From the NCBI GenBank assembly GCA_903862655.1, contig CAIOZA010000006.1, positions 48,431 to 112,430 of the forward strand: a stretch of 64,000 nucleotides of DNA, read 5' to 3'. The notes beneath the pieces were generated by a model. The model made no database searches. It saw only the letters and a list, made by a program, of their open reading frames with translations, and was not told the DNA's origin. Every line of letters begins with the position of its first letter. Within the stretch, counting starts at the first letter, position 1. Below, piece after piece: positions 1 through 10,567 of the stretch. The position numbers were made by a program, and so were the translations under genes. Source of the stretch: an uncultured Ignavibacteria bacterium (GTDB lineage: Bacteria > Bacteroidota > Ignavibacteria > Kapaibacteriales > UBA2268).

Positions 1-1
1 A

Positions 2-364
2 TTGTATGCTGGCAATTGTTTTGTTTCTCTTGATAAATATGCAGAAGCAGGAAAATATTTCAAAATTGCAACTGAATCAGAATCAGCTGTAATCAAGGAA
101 GGTGCCAACGCAGGATTGGGAGTTTGCAGTGAGTCAGAAGGCAAATTTGAAGAAGCTGTGCAAAATTACGAGAAAGCTATTTTAGTTGCAAAAACACCGG
201 GAACACGAAATAAATATGAGTATTTCCAGGGTTTGTGCTACGAAAAATTAGGACAGAAAGAAAAAGCCGAAAAAGTTTACAGAGATATAATAGCCGAGAA
301 TGCTTCCGAATTTGTCGGAATGGCAAAAGGTGGACTGATAAGAATTGGCACGATTATTGAGTAG
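2..364 (+). CDS. TPR-repeat protein, C-terminal part (5' end outside window)
   Basis: TPR-like helical repeats (KYAEAGKYFKIA, KFEEAVQNYEKAI, GQKEKAEKVYRDII); ORF open at the left edge. Confidence 0.7.
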   Translation: MYAGNCFVSLDKYAEAGKYFKIATESESAVIKEGANAGLGVCSESEGKFEEAVQNYEKAILVAKTPGTRNKYEYFQGLCYEKLGQKEKAEKVYRDIIAENASEFVGMAKGGLIRIGTIIE

Positions 365-468
365 TTAGAATCTCAATATGCTCTTTTACATAAAATTGCA
401 GTTAATTAATTTAAGCAGAAATTTAGATAAAATTTGTTGTACAAAATAACAATTTTTTTGGAGGTATT

Positions 469-3400
469 ATGCGTCGATTGTTTCGTTTGACTCTTCTGGG
501 AGTTTTACTGAGTGTGTTGGCTTTTATGGAAGCTTACGCTCAGCCCCAGGTGTTTGTTTCTGGGCGAATAGCTCAGAGTGATGTACGAGTGTTCTTAAAG
601 GACTCAACGTACATCATTGACAGAGACTATGTTATCGCCGGTACTCTAATTATAGAGCCGGGGACAACAGTTAAATTCTATCCAAATGGTAGAATTATCG
701 ATTCCACAGGCGGTAGAATCATTGCAGACGGTTTGGCAGCAGCTAATTATAGCGCTAACCCCGGCAGCATTGATCCAATTCAGCCTCCGGGATCAACCAA
801 TAATCCAGATGGCTATACAGGCTATGCGGATTTGGATTACTTCACTCGTAGTGGTGTAGTTAATGCATCAACATCTTATGATGCCACCATTCACAGTGCA
901 AAACGCGAGTTGATGTTCAGTGTAGTATTGAACAAAACAACAAGAAGAATTGAGAATTTAATTGAAGATCAAGTTGGAACTACTCTTGTCGCTGGCAGAG
1001 CAAAAGTTTCATTTGAGGCTGCAATGATGTTCTATGCAGCTCGTTTGCAGACAGATCCATTGAATGATGTCGCTCTTAATTTATATTCTTGGAAAAGAAT
1101 CGGCGGTTCTTCAGTGAATGTAACAAACGGTAAAATTTATTTCAAAGGAACTGCTGTTAATAATATTTCCCAAGAATGGGGACATATTATTATATTGCCT
1201 GGAGCAAGATCAGCTTTCTTTAGAAATTGCCAGTTTGAAAATTTCAAAAAAGATGTTGCAGTTGACAGCAGAGATTTGTTTAATCCATCATCAATATATA
1301 GTGATGCCAATTATACAAACCTAAATAATGTGTTCCGTTCACTTACCAATGGTAGTGGTGGAGCAATTACAACATTTTCATCCAGAACATGGCTTCTTGG
1401 TGTAACTTTCAAGAATAACTTTGCACGCGTTAGAGGTGGTGCTTTGAATATTCTTCAAACACCAGATGGCTTTCCAACATCAGACATTTCAGGTCTGGGA
1501 TTCTATGCTGTCGATAAAAACCCAAATCTCACTGAGAGAGATGGTTCAATTTCAACGGTTATGCAGAATCACAGAATACCAATGATTGACCAGATTGACG
1601 AATCCGGACCAGCTAAGGATGTATTGACTAGTAGCCAGCGCCGTGCTTATGATGACGCTCGTCTAGCTATATATTTAGGTAGAGTTCGTAATCTTAAATT
1701 TGAAGGAAATAAAGTTCAATTAGCCAAAGTAGAGCAAAGACAAATCGGTACACCACCAGTAACAGTTGTTATGGATGTATTAGATACTCCTGCTCCCTAT
1801 CCTTTCCAATGGGGTAATCATGCTTATGGTGGTGCCGTTTATATCTCAGGTAAAGATGGTCAGCCAGGCGAAAATACTCAAATTGAAATTGGCTTTGGCG
1901 TTAACAATAAAATAAATACAAGTGCCGGAGCTCTTAATTTCTCTGAAGATTCTTTCGAGGCATTAGGAAATACTGCCAACAACTACCAGAACAACGGAAG
2001 CACATTTGGTGCTCGCGGTGGTGCTATTTATGTTGGTAAGTACACTTCATTGATGGTTTCAGGTACTTATGATGCTAATGAAACATATTCAAAATATTTA
2101 CAAGATGAGTCCGCTGCTGGTACAAACAGTGGTTTCTACTCACGTGGTGGAGCTATTTTCTTGGAAAATACATACGGTAGATTAACTGTCCGCGGTGGTA
2201 TTCCAAGTGATAATAATGCTCTTTACAAGACATCATTTACAAATAATAAATCAGGAGCCGGTGGAGCTATCTTCCAAGATGGAAATCCAGATCCTGTCAC
2301 ATCACCAATAGTTGGTGGTTCCGATCAATCACCAATAACCAGAAATTATGGTTACGGTATTAAGTTTGTCGGCAATCAGGCAATTTCCTATGGTGGTGCT
2401 ATAGCAACACTTAGAAACCTTTCAATCTATGGTGCTGGTGGTGTTGATCAGACAACACAATCCGTAGCTTTCTACGGTGGTTCTTTACCAGTATTGTTTG
2501 AAAGAAATACGGCTGGTTTCAGCGGTGGTGCTGTTGATATCCGTATACCGAATCAGAATCCATTAATCCCTACATATCAGCGTACAGTTCAGTTTGCAAG
2601 AGTAGACTTCCGTAACAATGATGTAGGTTTAGGAATTGCTGATGTAAACAAACCAAATGTTCGCGGTGGTGGTGCTGTTTATTCATTAAACGGCGACATC
2701 AACGTTGTTAAAGGTGTAACATTCCTTGCAAATAAAGTGCGTAACGGTAACGGTGGTGCTATTTGTATGGTTAACCCAATGACAACAACAGAACGCTATT
2801 ATGTTAACGACATCGATAGAGTAACTGTTGACTTCGCAACAGGTTTAGTAACAGATTACAAATCAGAAGATTCTGTATTTACATATAAGAAAACTGATGG
2901 TTACTTGCCTGATGCTAGAATGATGACAAGATTCATTCAAAACGAAGCATCGGCTGACGATAACATTTTAGGTACTTACAGTGGTTCCGGTACAACTCAA
3001 ATTGGTTGGGGAACAATGGGAACAGGTAATATGCTTCATTCAATTACATTCCTTGATGCAAACTCAGGTTTCGCAGTAGGTATGTATGGAACTATCGTTA
3101 AATTAACGAATGGTGGAGCAAATTGGTCATATAAAAATTATCCAACTCCATATAGATTAAAGAGTGTATATTTTACAAACTATAATAATGGTGTTGTCGT
3201 TGGTGATAGAGGTCTTATCCTCAAATCAGCAGATAATGGAAATAACTGGTCAGTAGTTAAATCAGCTATCGAAAGTTATTCACTCAATGCAGTAACTTTC
3301 TCAGGTTCAATGGTTGGTTACGCAGTAGGTGGAAATGGTATGATTTTCAAAACAACTGACGGTGGTAATAATTGGTTTGTACCGAATTCAGTACAAGCTT

Positions 3401-6400
3401 CAACAAGCAATTTAAATAGCGTATATTTTACCGGCATTAATAATGGTATCATTGTTGGTGACAGAGGAACAATCCTTGCCACAACAAACGGTGGTACTAG
3501 CTGGGATGTTAAAAATGCAAATACATACAGTAACCTTTCAAGTGTTTACTTTGTAGATGCACAGGTTGGATTCGCAGTAGGTTCATTTGGACAAATGTTC
3601 AAAACAACAAACGGCGGTAACGCTTGGACAGGTATTTATGATGATGCATCGAAGAACTTTACACAGGTATTCTTCACATCACAAACAACAGGTTATGTTG
3701 TTGCTGATCTCGGTGTAGCACTAAAGACAACAAACGGCGGAACAAGCTGGACAGCATTAACAACTGGAACAACTTACGGACTAAAGAGCATTTTCTTCCC
3801 AACAGGAGCAGATGCTTATGCTTGCGGTGATTACGGTCAGGTAATTAAATCAAATGACGCTGGAGCCACATGGTCAGTTGTTATTCCTGCCGACTTATCC
3901 AATATTGATGTTAAAAGACATCATCCACAGGTTGGTTTAGTTGAAAATGGCGTTGCCCTTGGTGGTGCCATGTTTATTCTTGACAGTGTAACTGTTGACC
4001 GTACAAACAGAGTTGACAGAATTCACTTCAACCGTGTAAGAATTGAAAATAACAAAGCTTATACCGGTGCTGCTATATATTCAGATAACTGGAACTTACA
4101 GCTCAGATTTAACCGTTCATTGATTACAGGCAACGTTGCGTCATCAAACATCGGTGTTAATCAGAACGTAATTACTGGACCAGTATTCAAAGATAGCAAT
4201 GGCGGTTTGATTGGAAATGAAGCATCAAGCGATTTAGCAAGTTCCATTCTTTATGGAGAAATCGTTGGTCCATATCCAGATTCAAGTTATACAGATAATT
4301 TTGCTAGCTATGCTGCTAACTCAATTTATAATAATACAGCAAGATTTTTAATCAGACTTCCTGACGGTCCAAATTCAAAGGGCGTTTTGGCAGGTAGATT
4401 ATCAGGCTTTGGTGGAACTGACACACTCCGTACTAACTACTGGGGTAAAACAGAAGCAAATGTAAATGTAGTTATCAATAATGTATTCACAGGATCTGCA
4501 ACAGAAGAAACATTCTTCGTTCAAAATCAGTTCAATCCTGGCAATGAAACATATATGAAATACATGTTCACTCCATCTAATCCTACAGAGCAAGGTCCAT
4601 TTGAGTCAATGTATAAATATACTTATACATCAGTGCCTTTCATTAATGGAGCAAATGAAAACACAGTCGGTACAAACAGCATTCCTGCTAAAGTACTTAT
4701 GGCTGGTGTTATTTATGACATCCATGATAAAGGACTTGACATTAAAACAGCTGACTATTCAGCTCGCAGAATGAGTCCTATTGAAGATTTCGCAGTTGGT
4801 ATTCCTCCTTATATCAAAACATATAATACAGTTGGATTACCTTCTTACGGAAAATATGTAAAACGTTGGTTACGTGATCCATTCATTGCAGAAGCTAAAA
4901 ATACAGACGGTACATTAAAATACCCATGGATTGCAGATATGCAGGATGAATTCAGACCAAGCAAAAATGGTAGCTATTACCATCCAGTTGGTTATCCTTT
5001 GTTCTTAGAAACATCATTTGACTTAAGTTCAAAAATTGCTGAGAAAATGAACTTTGATACATTACAGCTCAAAGAATCAATATTCTTCGTAATTAATGAA
5101 ACATCTGGTGATTTTATCAGAACAAGTATGAAACAGGTTGATTTTAATGCTCCATACAGAGAAACATTCCGTACAAGAGTAGATCTCATTCCTGATTCAA
5201 CAAACAGAAGACCAAATACAACAATTAGAAGAGCTGAAGAAGGTCTCTTTAATCTTGGTACAGGCAACTACTTACTTGAAAAATTAAGATGGGAACCATA
5301 TCAGGAAGACAGAGCAACACTTATTGGCCGTCGTTACAGCTCTAGTGTAACAGGATTTGCCAATATGCCAAACATCTTCTCTAACAGACCAACTATGCCA
5401 GTATCAAATAATAGCAACCATACATTCTATGGTGGTGAAAAATATCAGGCACTTCCAGTAAACGTTGGCGATAGAATAAGAGTTGTTTCTAGAACAGTTC
5501 TATGGAGAGATAATGTTAATCCAGCATTCGATGGTGGTATTAGCTTTGATATCGTAGGTTCAACAGAACCACCGGTATTTACAGGTAATATTATTAAATT
5601 GAAAACAGATACGCTATATAAAGAAGTTGGTTCAGAATTACCTTGGGAAGCTGGCCAGAAAAAAACTATAGCTATTACTGAATTCCTTAATAAAATATTA
5701 GTAACAGAAGATAGAGAATATCCAGTAGATCCAGGCACATACAGCGGTTTAACCGTTGATGAAGGCCAGGGACGTGACTCAATTTTAACAGTCACAGCTA
5801 TGGATACAAATAAATTCTATGATCCACGTTCATATCACAAAGCATTGGAATTCCCACAGCTTATGTATTCATGGCGTCCAGTTGTTGACAACAGTGTTAA
5901 CTCACCAACAGCATGGAATTCAGGTTTATATCAGTGGTTAATGGTTGACAGTATTCCAGCAGGAGATACTCAGCACGAAAACCCAAGAGATTTAGCTAAA
6001 GGATATTTGATGTTCCGTGGTAGACCAACTAATCCTTATGTTGTACCAGGCGGTGAATGGATAGAAGTTACATCTTCAAACTATCCACCAACAGCAGCAA
6101 CAGTAGATTTTCTTAAAAATCTAGGTCTTACTCAGGATCAAATCGATACTTATATTGACTTATTCAAATCTACTCTTTCACAGGGTAAATATGATGCAAC
6201 TAATGCTAGATTCCTACAGCAAGATACAGTTGACTTCGGTGGAAACAGAAAAACTGACTATCAGTTTAAGATTTTTGTTGTAAACCAGCCACCAGTATTT
6301 GCAAGTTGGGTTGCAACAGACGTTGAAGCAGAAACTCAAAAAGTAACTGTTGAAAGAAGATTGAATATGAACGGCGATAAAGAAGTATGGGTTGTTTATA

Positions 6401-8610
6401 CACCATCTGTTTATACATGTGGAATGACACCAGACGATCCTTTGACACCATTCAATGATCAGAAAATGAAAGCTAATCTTACAGATAAACTAAGATTCCA
6501 GGCTGACTTCAATACACCAGATGAACAAGAAGACTATTGGGCAAACCAATTAGGCAGAACTTGGGATTATCGTTATGGTAGAACAGCTTATGGATTCGTT
6601 AGCGTACATGTAAGACCAAATGACGAAACTGTTATAGATTCTACAAATTATGACAGCAATAACCCACCTGACGGATCAAATGATCAGGTTCTTGTTAGAC
6701 AAAACAGACCTATTTGGATGGCTAATAAATATTTAACCAAATATAGTACAGACAATCAAGTTGACGCTTTTGGTGCAGATTTCCAGACAGCTGGTAAATT
6801 GAACATCCGTATTGATGGAGCAGAAGCTAGAACGCTGTTAACAGGAACACAGGGTAACGGTTACCTACACGTTGATACATTGTTCACTGTTATCTGTAAT
6901 GACGGTCACGGTGGAATGGCTACTATCACTTTACCTGTATACGTAAACGTACAGCCAGTAATTTTGACAGAGTCACTTCCAGCAGCAAAAGAAGACTATG
7001 ATTATAACTTCAATAACGGCCAGAATATGGTTGATTCATCGAAGATGATCAAAATTTTCGATCCTAATACAGACCAGGAACATAGATTTGAATTAGTTTA
7101 TGCAGGCGATCCTAGAGATCAAATTGCAATTGATCCTTGCTATTCAGAAGCAGGCGTTTATGACCTTAAAGACAAAAAGACAACACCTGATTGGTTGAAA
7201 ATTAACACAGTCAGTGGTTTACTTTATGGAATACCAGGCGTAAAAGATGCTCCTAGAACAGAAAAAGTAACAGTAATCGTATGGGATATTATCGACGGAA
7301 AAAATCAACTTTCAGCTTTAAAAGTACTTGATTTATTTGTTGATTCAACAAATCATAAACCACACATTAATGCTGCTCCAATCGTAAGATGTATTGATAA
7401 GGGATCCAGCTACTCTGATACTCTTATCGTATCTGATTATGATTTATTAAGAGGACGTAATCCAGGCGATCCAACTGAAACATTGACAATAAAAGTTGAA
7501 GACAAGAATGGTAATCCATTAACTGGATTCACAGTCGAACCATCAACTATTACTGGAACAAAAACAAATGATTCAGTTAAGGTTCTTATTAAAACAAATA
7601 ACTTTGATGTCACACCCGATAATGATGGTAAAGTAACTATCGTAGTTACTGTAACTGACCAATCAGGTATGTCAAGCTCATTAATCTATAGACTAATGTA
7701 CAGTAATCCTACAGACTTTATCTGCCATTTGTTAATTGAAAACACATGGCCAGGTGGAATCCCAGGAGAAACTAAAGCAGCATGGCAAGTCCTTGATTTC
7801 GGTACAGCACCAAAAGATGCTACTACTGGCGATGGATTAGACAACGAAGAAGTAGGAAGACTTGACTATCAGTTCTGTGAATATGATTTGCCACCAATTC
7901 CACCAAATGACGTATTTGATGCAAGATGGAGCATTCCATTAACAAACGGAACTCATAGAAATATATTCCCGAAAGCAAAACCAGCTGTCAACGATGTTAG
8001 AATTTTCAAAGGAAGATTCCAGGCTGGTGGCGAAGTTGGCAATACACCAATCTACTACCCAGTATCATTGAGCTGGAACAAAAACGAAATTCCTGATAAA
8101 GGATCTGTCGGAAATGTTAACTCTCAGTGGTTCATCAGAGACGCAGGGTCAAATGGAAACCTCTTCAACTATAACATGAAGACAGGTATTGGAAGTCCAG
8201 GACAATTCGCATCTGATTATAAGATCGTTACAGAAGGCGAAAGATTCAGAGTTGAAATACACAATGCAACTGTTGACGCTTTCATTATTCTACACGATTG
8301 GGCAAGTGGTATAAATGAAACACCAGCAGGATTTGAAGCCGGTATTGCAACAGTATCTCCTAATCCAGCTTCAAGCACAGCAATAATTACTATCGGAACA
8401 AGAGAAAACGGTAATCTTAAACTGGATGTTGTCGACGCTCTAGGTAATGTAGTTGCAACAATTGCAAATGCTGACTATACTTTAGGCATTTATGACATTA
8501 ACTGGAATACAACCGGTTATGACGGAACACCACTAGTAAGCGGAACATATACACTACGCTTAACAGCAGGTTCATTGACATCAACAGCTAAGATGATTAT
8601 CGTTAGATAA
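469..8610 (+). CDS. Giant (2713 aa) T9SS-secreted surface protein: Pmp-like beta-helix with embedded 7-bladed Ycf48-like propeller, Ig/cadherin-like segments, T9SS C-terminal domain
   Basis: Signal peptide (LLSVLAFMEAYAQ); many FxxN...GGA[IV] repeats; seven ...GxxVGxxGxIxKTTNGGxxW units; He_PIG-like motif (PDWLKINTVSGLLYGIPG); C-terminal SPNPASSTAIITI...GTYTLRLTAGSLTSTAKMIIVR. Confidence 0.9.
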   Translation: MRRLFRLTLLGVLLSVLAFMEAYAQPQVFVSGRIAQSDVRVFLKDSTYIIDRDYVIAGTLIIEPGTTVKFYPNGRIIDSTGGRIIADGLAAANYSANPGSIDPIQPPGSTNNPDGYTGYADLDYFTRSGVVNASTSYDATIHSAKRELMFSVVLNKTTRRIENLIEDQVGTTLVAGRAKVSFEAAMMFYAARLQTDPLNDVALNLYSWKRIGGSSVNVTNGKIYFKGTAVNNISQEWGHIIILPGARSAFFRNCQFENFKKDVAVDSRDLFNPSSIYSDANYTNLNNVFRSLTNGSGGAITTFSSRTWLLGVTFKNNFARVRGGALNILQTPDGFPTSDISGLGFYAVDKNPNLTERDGSISTVMQNHRIPMIDQIDESGPAKDVLTSSQRRAYDDARLAIYLGRVRNLKFEGNKVQLAKVEQRQIGTPPVTVVMDVLDTPAPYPFQWGNHAYGGAVYISGKDGQPGENTQIEIGFGVNNKINTSAGALNFSEDSFEALGNTANNYQNNGSTFGARGGAIYVGKYTSLMVSGTYDANETYSKYLQDESAAGTNSGFYSRGGAIFLENTYGRLTVRGGIPSDNNALYKTSFTNNKSGAGGAIFQDGNPDPVTSPIVGGSDQSPITRNYGYGIKFVGNQAISYGGAIATLRNLSIYGAGGVDQTTQSVAFYGGSLPVLFERNTAGFSGGAVDIRIPNQNPLIPTYQRTVQFARVDFRNNDVGLGIADVNKPNVRGGGAVYSLNGDINVVKGVTFLANKVRNGNGGAICMVNPMTTTERYYVNDIDRVTVDFATGLVTDYKSEDSVFTYKKTDGYLPDARMMTRFIQNEASADDNILGTYSGSGTTQIGWGTMGTGNMLHSITFLDANSGFAVGMYGTIVKLTNGGANWSYKNYPTPYRLKSVYFTNYNNGVVVGDRGLILKSADNGNNWSVVKSAIESYSLNAVTFSGSMVGYAVGGNGMIFKTTDGGNNWFVPNSVQASTSNLNSVYFTGINNGIIVGDRGTILATTNGGTSWDVKNANTYSNLSSVYFVDAQVGFAVGSFGQMFKTTNGGNAWTGIYDDASKNFTQVFFTSQTTGYVVADLGVALKTTNGGTSWTALTTGTTYGLKSIFFPTGADAYACGDYGQVIKSNDAGATWSVVIPADLSNIDVKRHHPQVGLVENGVALGGAMFILDSVTVDRTNRVDRIHFNRVRIENNKAYTGAAIYSDNWNLQLRFNRSLITGNVASSNIGVNQNVITGPVFKDSNGGLIGNEASSDLASSILYGEIVGPYPDSSYTDNFASYAANSIYNNTARFLIRLPDGPNSKGVLAGRLSGFGGTDTLRTNYWGKTEANVNVVINNVFTGSATEETFFVQNQFNPGNETYMKYMFTPSNPTEQGPFESMYKYTYTSVPFINGANENTVGTNSIPAKVLMAGVIYDIHDKGLDIKTADYSARRMSPIEDFAVGIPPYIKTYNTVGLPSYGKYVKRWLRDPFIAEAKNTDGTLKYPWIADMQDEFRPSKNGSYYHPVGYPLFLETSFDLSSKIAEKMNFDTLQLKESIFFVINETSGDFIRTSMKQVDFNAPYRETFRTRVDLIPDSTNRRPNTTIRRAEEGLFNLGTGNYLLEKLRWEPYQEDRATLIGRRYSSSVTGFANMPNIFSNRPTMPVSNNSNHTFYGGEKYQALPVNVGDRIRVVSRTVLWRDNVNPAFDGGISFDIVGSTEPPVFTGNIIKLKTDTLYKEVGSELPWEAGQKKTIAITEFLNKILVTEDREYPVDPGTYSGLTVDEGQGRDSILTVTAMDTNKFYDPRSYHKALEFPQLMYSWRPVVDNSVNSPTAWNSGLYQWLMVDSIPAGDTQHENPRDLAKGYLMFRGRPTNPYVVPGGEWIEVTSSNYPPTAATVDFLKNLGLTQDQIDTYIDLFKSTLSQGKYDATNARFLQQDTVDFGGNRKTDYQFKIFVVNQPPVFASWVATDVEAETQKVTVERRLNMNGDKEVWVVYTPSVYTCGMTPDDPLTPFNDQKMKANLTDKLRFQADFNTPDEQEDYWANQLGRTWDYRYGRTAYGFVSVHVRPNDETVIDSTNYDSNNPPDGSNDQVLVRQNRPIWMANKYLTKYSTDNQVDAFGADFQTAGKLNIRIDGAEARTLLTGTQGNGYLHVDTLFTVICNDGHGGMATITLPVYVNVQPVILTESLPAAKEDYDYNFNNGQNMVDSSKMIKIFDPNTDQEHRFELVYAGDPRDQIAIDPCYSEAGVYDLKDKKTTPDWLKINTVSGLLYGIPGVKDAPRTEKVTVIVWDIIDGKNQLSALKVLDLFVDSTNHKPHINAAPIVRCIDKGSSYSDTLIVSDYDLLRGRNPGDPTETLTIKVEDKNGNPLTGFTVEPSTITGTKTNDSVKVLIKTNNFDVTPDNDGKVTIVVTVTDQSGMSSSLIYRLMYSNPTDFICHLLIENTWPGGIPGETKAAWQVLDFGTAPKDATTGDGLDNEEVGRLDYQFCEYDLPPIPPNDVFDARWSIPLTNGTHRNIFPKAKPAVNDVRIFKGRFQAGGEVGNTPIYYPVSLSWNKNEIPDKGSVGNVNSQWFIRDAGSNGNLFNYNMKTGIGSPGQFASDYKIVTEGERFRVEIHNATVDAFIILHDWASGINETPAGFEAGIATVSPNPASSTAIITIGTRENGNLKLDVVDALGNVVATIANADYTLGIYDINWNTTGYDGTPLVSGTYTLRLTAGSLTSTAKMIIVR
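3031..3894 (+). repeat. Seven tandem ~41-aa Ycf48/BNR-like beta-propeller units inside the 2713-aa CDS
   Basis: Units ending GTIVKLTNGGANW, GLILKSADNGNNW, GMIFKTTDGGNNW, GTILATTNGGTSW, GQMFKTTNGGNAW, GVALKTTNGGTSW, GQVIKSNDAGATW. Confidence 0.85.
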
Positions 8611-8621
8611 AACATTATAAT

Positions 8622-8647
8622 TGGAGTGCAGATAAAACTGCACTCCA
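8622..8647 (+). terminator. Hairpin downstream of the giant CDS (possible weak terminator or mRNA processing signal)
   Basis: TGGAGTGCAG-ATAAAA-CTGCACTCCA, 10-bp perfect stem, no strong U tract. Confidence 0.5.
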
Positions 8648-8677
8648 TTAATTAAGAAATTTAATTTTAATAATTAA

Positions 8678-10567
8678 TTGGAGATCAACATGAAACGTAA
8701 CTTAATTGCTGTGAGTCTAGTGTTACTGTTTGGGCTAGCCTTGACGTTGCAGCCATTAAAAGCTCAGGTTTATGGCGACTTCGATACAATCAGAATTGTA
8801 TACAACACACCATATGTGGAACTCGGTTCAGACAAAACTGTCATTCCAGTATCTGCGTTTGGACTACCTCCAAACTGGATTCAGGATCTAGATGATGGCT
8901 ATGCATATCCAACGGGTATTGACATTGGGTTTCCTTTTGAATATAATGGTGAAGTTTACAACAAAGTATGGATATGTGTTAATGGATTTATGACATTTAC
9001 ACCACCACCATTCTATCCATCTAAAGAGCCAAAAGGCCTTTTTATTCAGAATGTATCGTATCCCAATAACGTAATCGCACCTTTTTGGGGTGACCACAGA
9101 TTAAGACAAGATGCTGAAAGATTCAACGGCTATATGCCTTCTGAAATTTCTTTCAAGTCAGACGTAGTTAATGGTATTTTTACCGTACAATGGAAAAACT
9201 TAAATGTTAATGATCAGACTGTAAAATCATCAGTTGCTAATTTTCAGGCAAGAATTTATAAGTCAGTTGACCCATATTCAAGTCAGGGCAATATAGAATT
9301 TGCTTATGGCCAAATTGGTGGCAATACTTATGATCCAGGTACTTTAGTTGTTACAAAAAATGCCTCAGTTGGTATTAAAGGTGAATTCTCTGATTTCCTT
9401 AATGGTCTGGAATTCCAAAAAAGTGATAATTCTTATGACATTTTAGTTGCAAGAACTTCACAAAGAGTAACTAACGAATGGACACCATCCGGTGGAAATG
9501 AAAAAAGAATCAAATTCAACGCTTCTATACGCTACAATGTCGAACAATGGTGGGGTGACGGAGATGCTGATATGTCAAAAGGTTTTGGCAATAAGCATTA
9601 TAATTTACCTCAGAATCGTTTCGTAACTGTAAACGATGCAAGAGTTGTAATGCGTTCAATTGCTACAAAAGTGCCACTTGATAGTGTTAGAAAAAGAAAT
9701 GCATTCCACGCTGATGTCAACCATAACGGTAGATACTGGTGGGTTAATCCAAATACATTGCAGGATATTACTTGGAGAGACAAGCTGGAATATCAAAATC
9801 TTCCACCACTTGTTAACTCTTTAAAAAGTATTTTCTACAAAGCAAACGAATATGATGCAGCAATGATGATGCTCTATATGTCAGCTAGAATTCCTGATCT
9901 TCCATGGTTATTGGATACTATTCCCCTTTATGGAAAGATTACAGTTAATGACATTAAAGCATCTGGTCTTAAATTTGGTGCATCACAGAAAATATCCAAT
10001 AATACATTTACATTTCCAGTTTATTTAAACGGATATGCAAATGGACCAATTGGTATTGCTTTTGAACTAAATTCAAATGTGACTGATGTTAAAACTACAA
10101 GCAATGATGTTATAACAGAGTATAACAACGGATCAGTAGTTCTAGCAGGTATAGGCGAATATGATGCTCAGACACCAATTGCTTATGTTACAGTAAATTC
10201 AGCTACAAATGATTTATTAGCAAATAATGTAAAATTTAACGACAGAAAAGCAGAAGATGTAACAATGCTTTTAGCTGGTGTTGAAGATCCTCAGAATCTT
10301 TCAATATCAAATACACCTAATCCATTTACAGTATCTACAGTAATAAGTGCTCAGATTACAAATCCAGGCGTTTATACAGTAAATATCTATGATGCAACAG
10401 GATGTAAAGTTAAAACATTAACATCCGGTGAGCTTAATGCCGGAATAGCTACCTTCGTATGGGATGGCTCAAACGATGCAAATCAGACTGTTCAATCAGG
10501 AATTTATATCTATAGATTGATGGGCGAAAATGTATCGTTCTCAGGTAAAGTTATTTTTAGTAAGTAA
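8678..10567 (+). CDS. T9SS-secreted protein with dockerin-like and cohesin-like segments; start probably ATG at 8690 (MKRNLIAVS)
   Basis: Signal peptide; nidogen-like VWICVNGFMTFTPPPF...IAPFWGD; GDGDADMSKG...FVTVNDARVVMRSIA...HADVNHNGRYWW dockerin-like; TPNPFTVSTVI...GIYIYRLMGENVSFSGKVIFSK sorting domain. Confidence 0.85.
   Translation: MEINMKRNLIAVSLVLLFGLALTLQPLKAQVYGDFDTIRIVYNTPYVELGSDKTVIPVSAFGLPPNWIQDLDDGYAYPTGIDIGFPFEYNGEVYNKVWICVNGFMTFTPPPFYPSKEPKGLFIQNVSYPNNVIAPFWGDHRLRQDAERFNGYMPSEISFKSDVVNGIFTVQWKNLNVNDQTVKSSVANFQARIYKSVDPYSSQGNIEFAYGQIGGNTYDPGTLVVTKNASVGIKGEFSDFLNGLEFQKSDNSYDILVARTSQRVTNEWTPSGGNEKRIKFNASIRYNVEQWWGDGDADMSKGFGNKHYNLPQNRFVTVNDARVVMRSIATKVPLDSVRKRNAFHADVNHNGRYWWVNPNTLQDITWRDKLEYQNLPPLVNSLKSIFYKANEYDAAMMMLYMSARIPDLPWLLDTIPLYGKITVNDIKASGLKFGASQKISNNTFTFPVYLNGYANGPIGIAFELNSNVTDVKTTSNDVITEYNNGSVVLAGIGEYDAQTPIAYVTVNSATNDLLANNVKFNDRKAEDVTMLLAGVEDPQNLSISNTPNPFTVSTVISAQITNPGVYTVNIYDATGCKVKTLTSGELNAGIATFVWDGSNDANQTVQSGIYIYRLMGENVSFSGKVIFSK

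Noticed and set aside
3031-3894. Tandem nucleotide repeat array
   Set aside because: Periodicity is at protein level (propeller blades); nucleotide units are diverged, so not a recent DNA repeat expansion.
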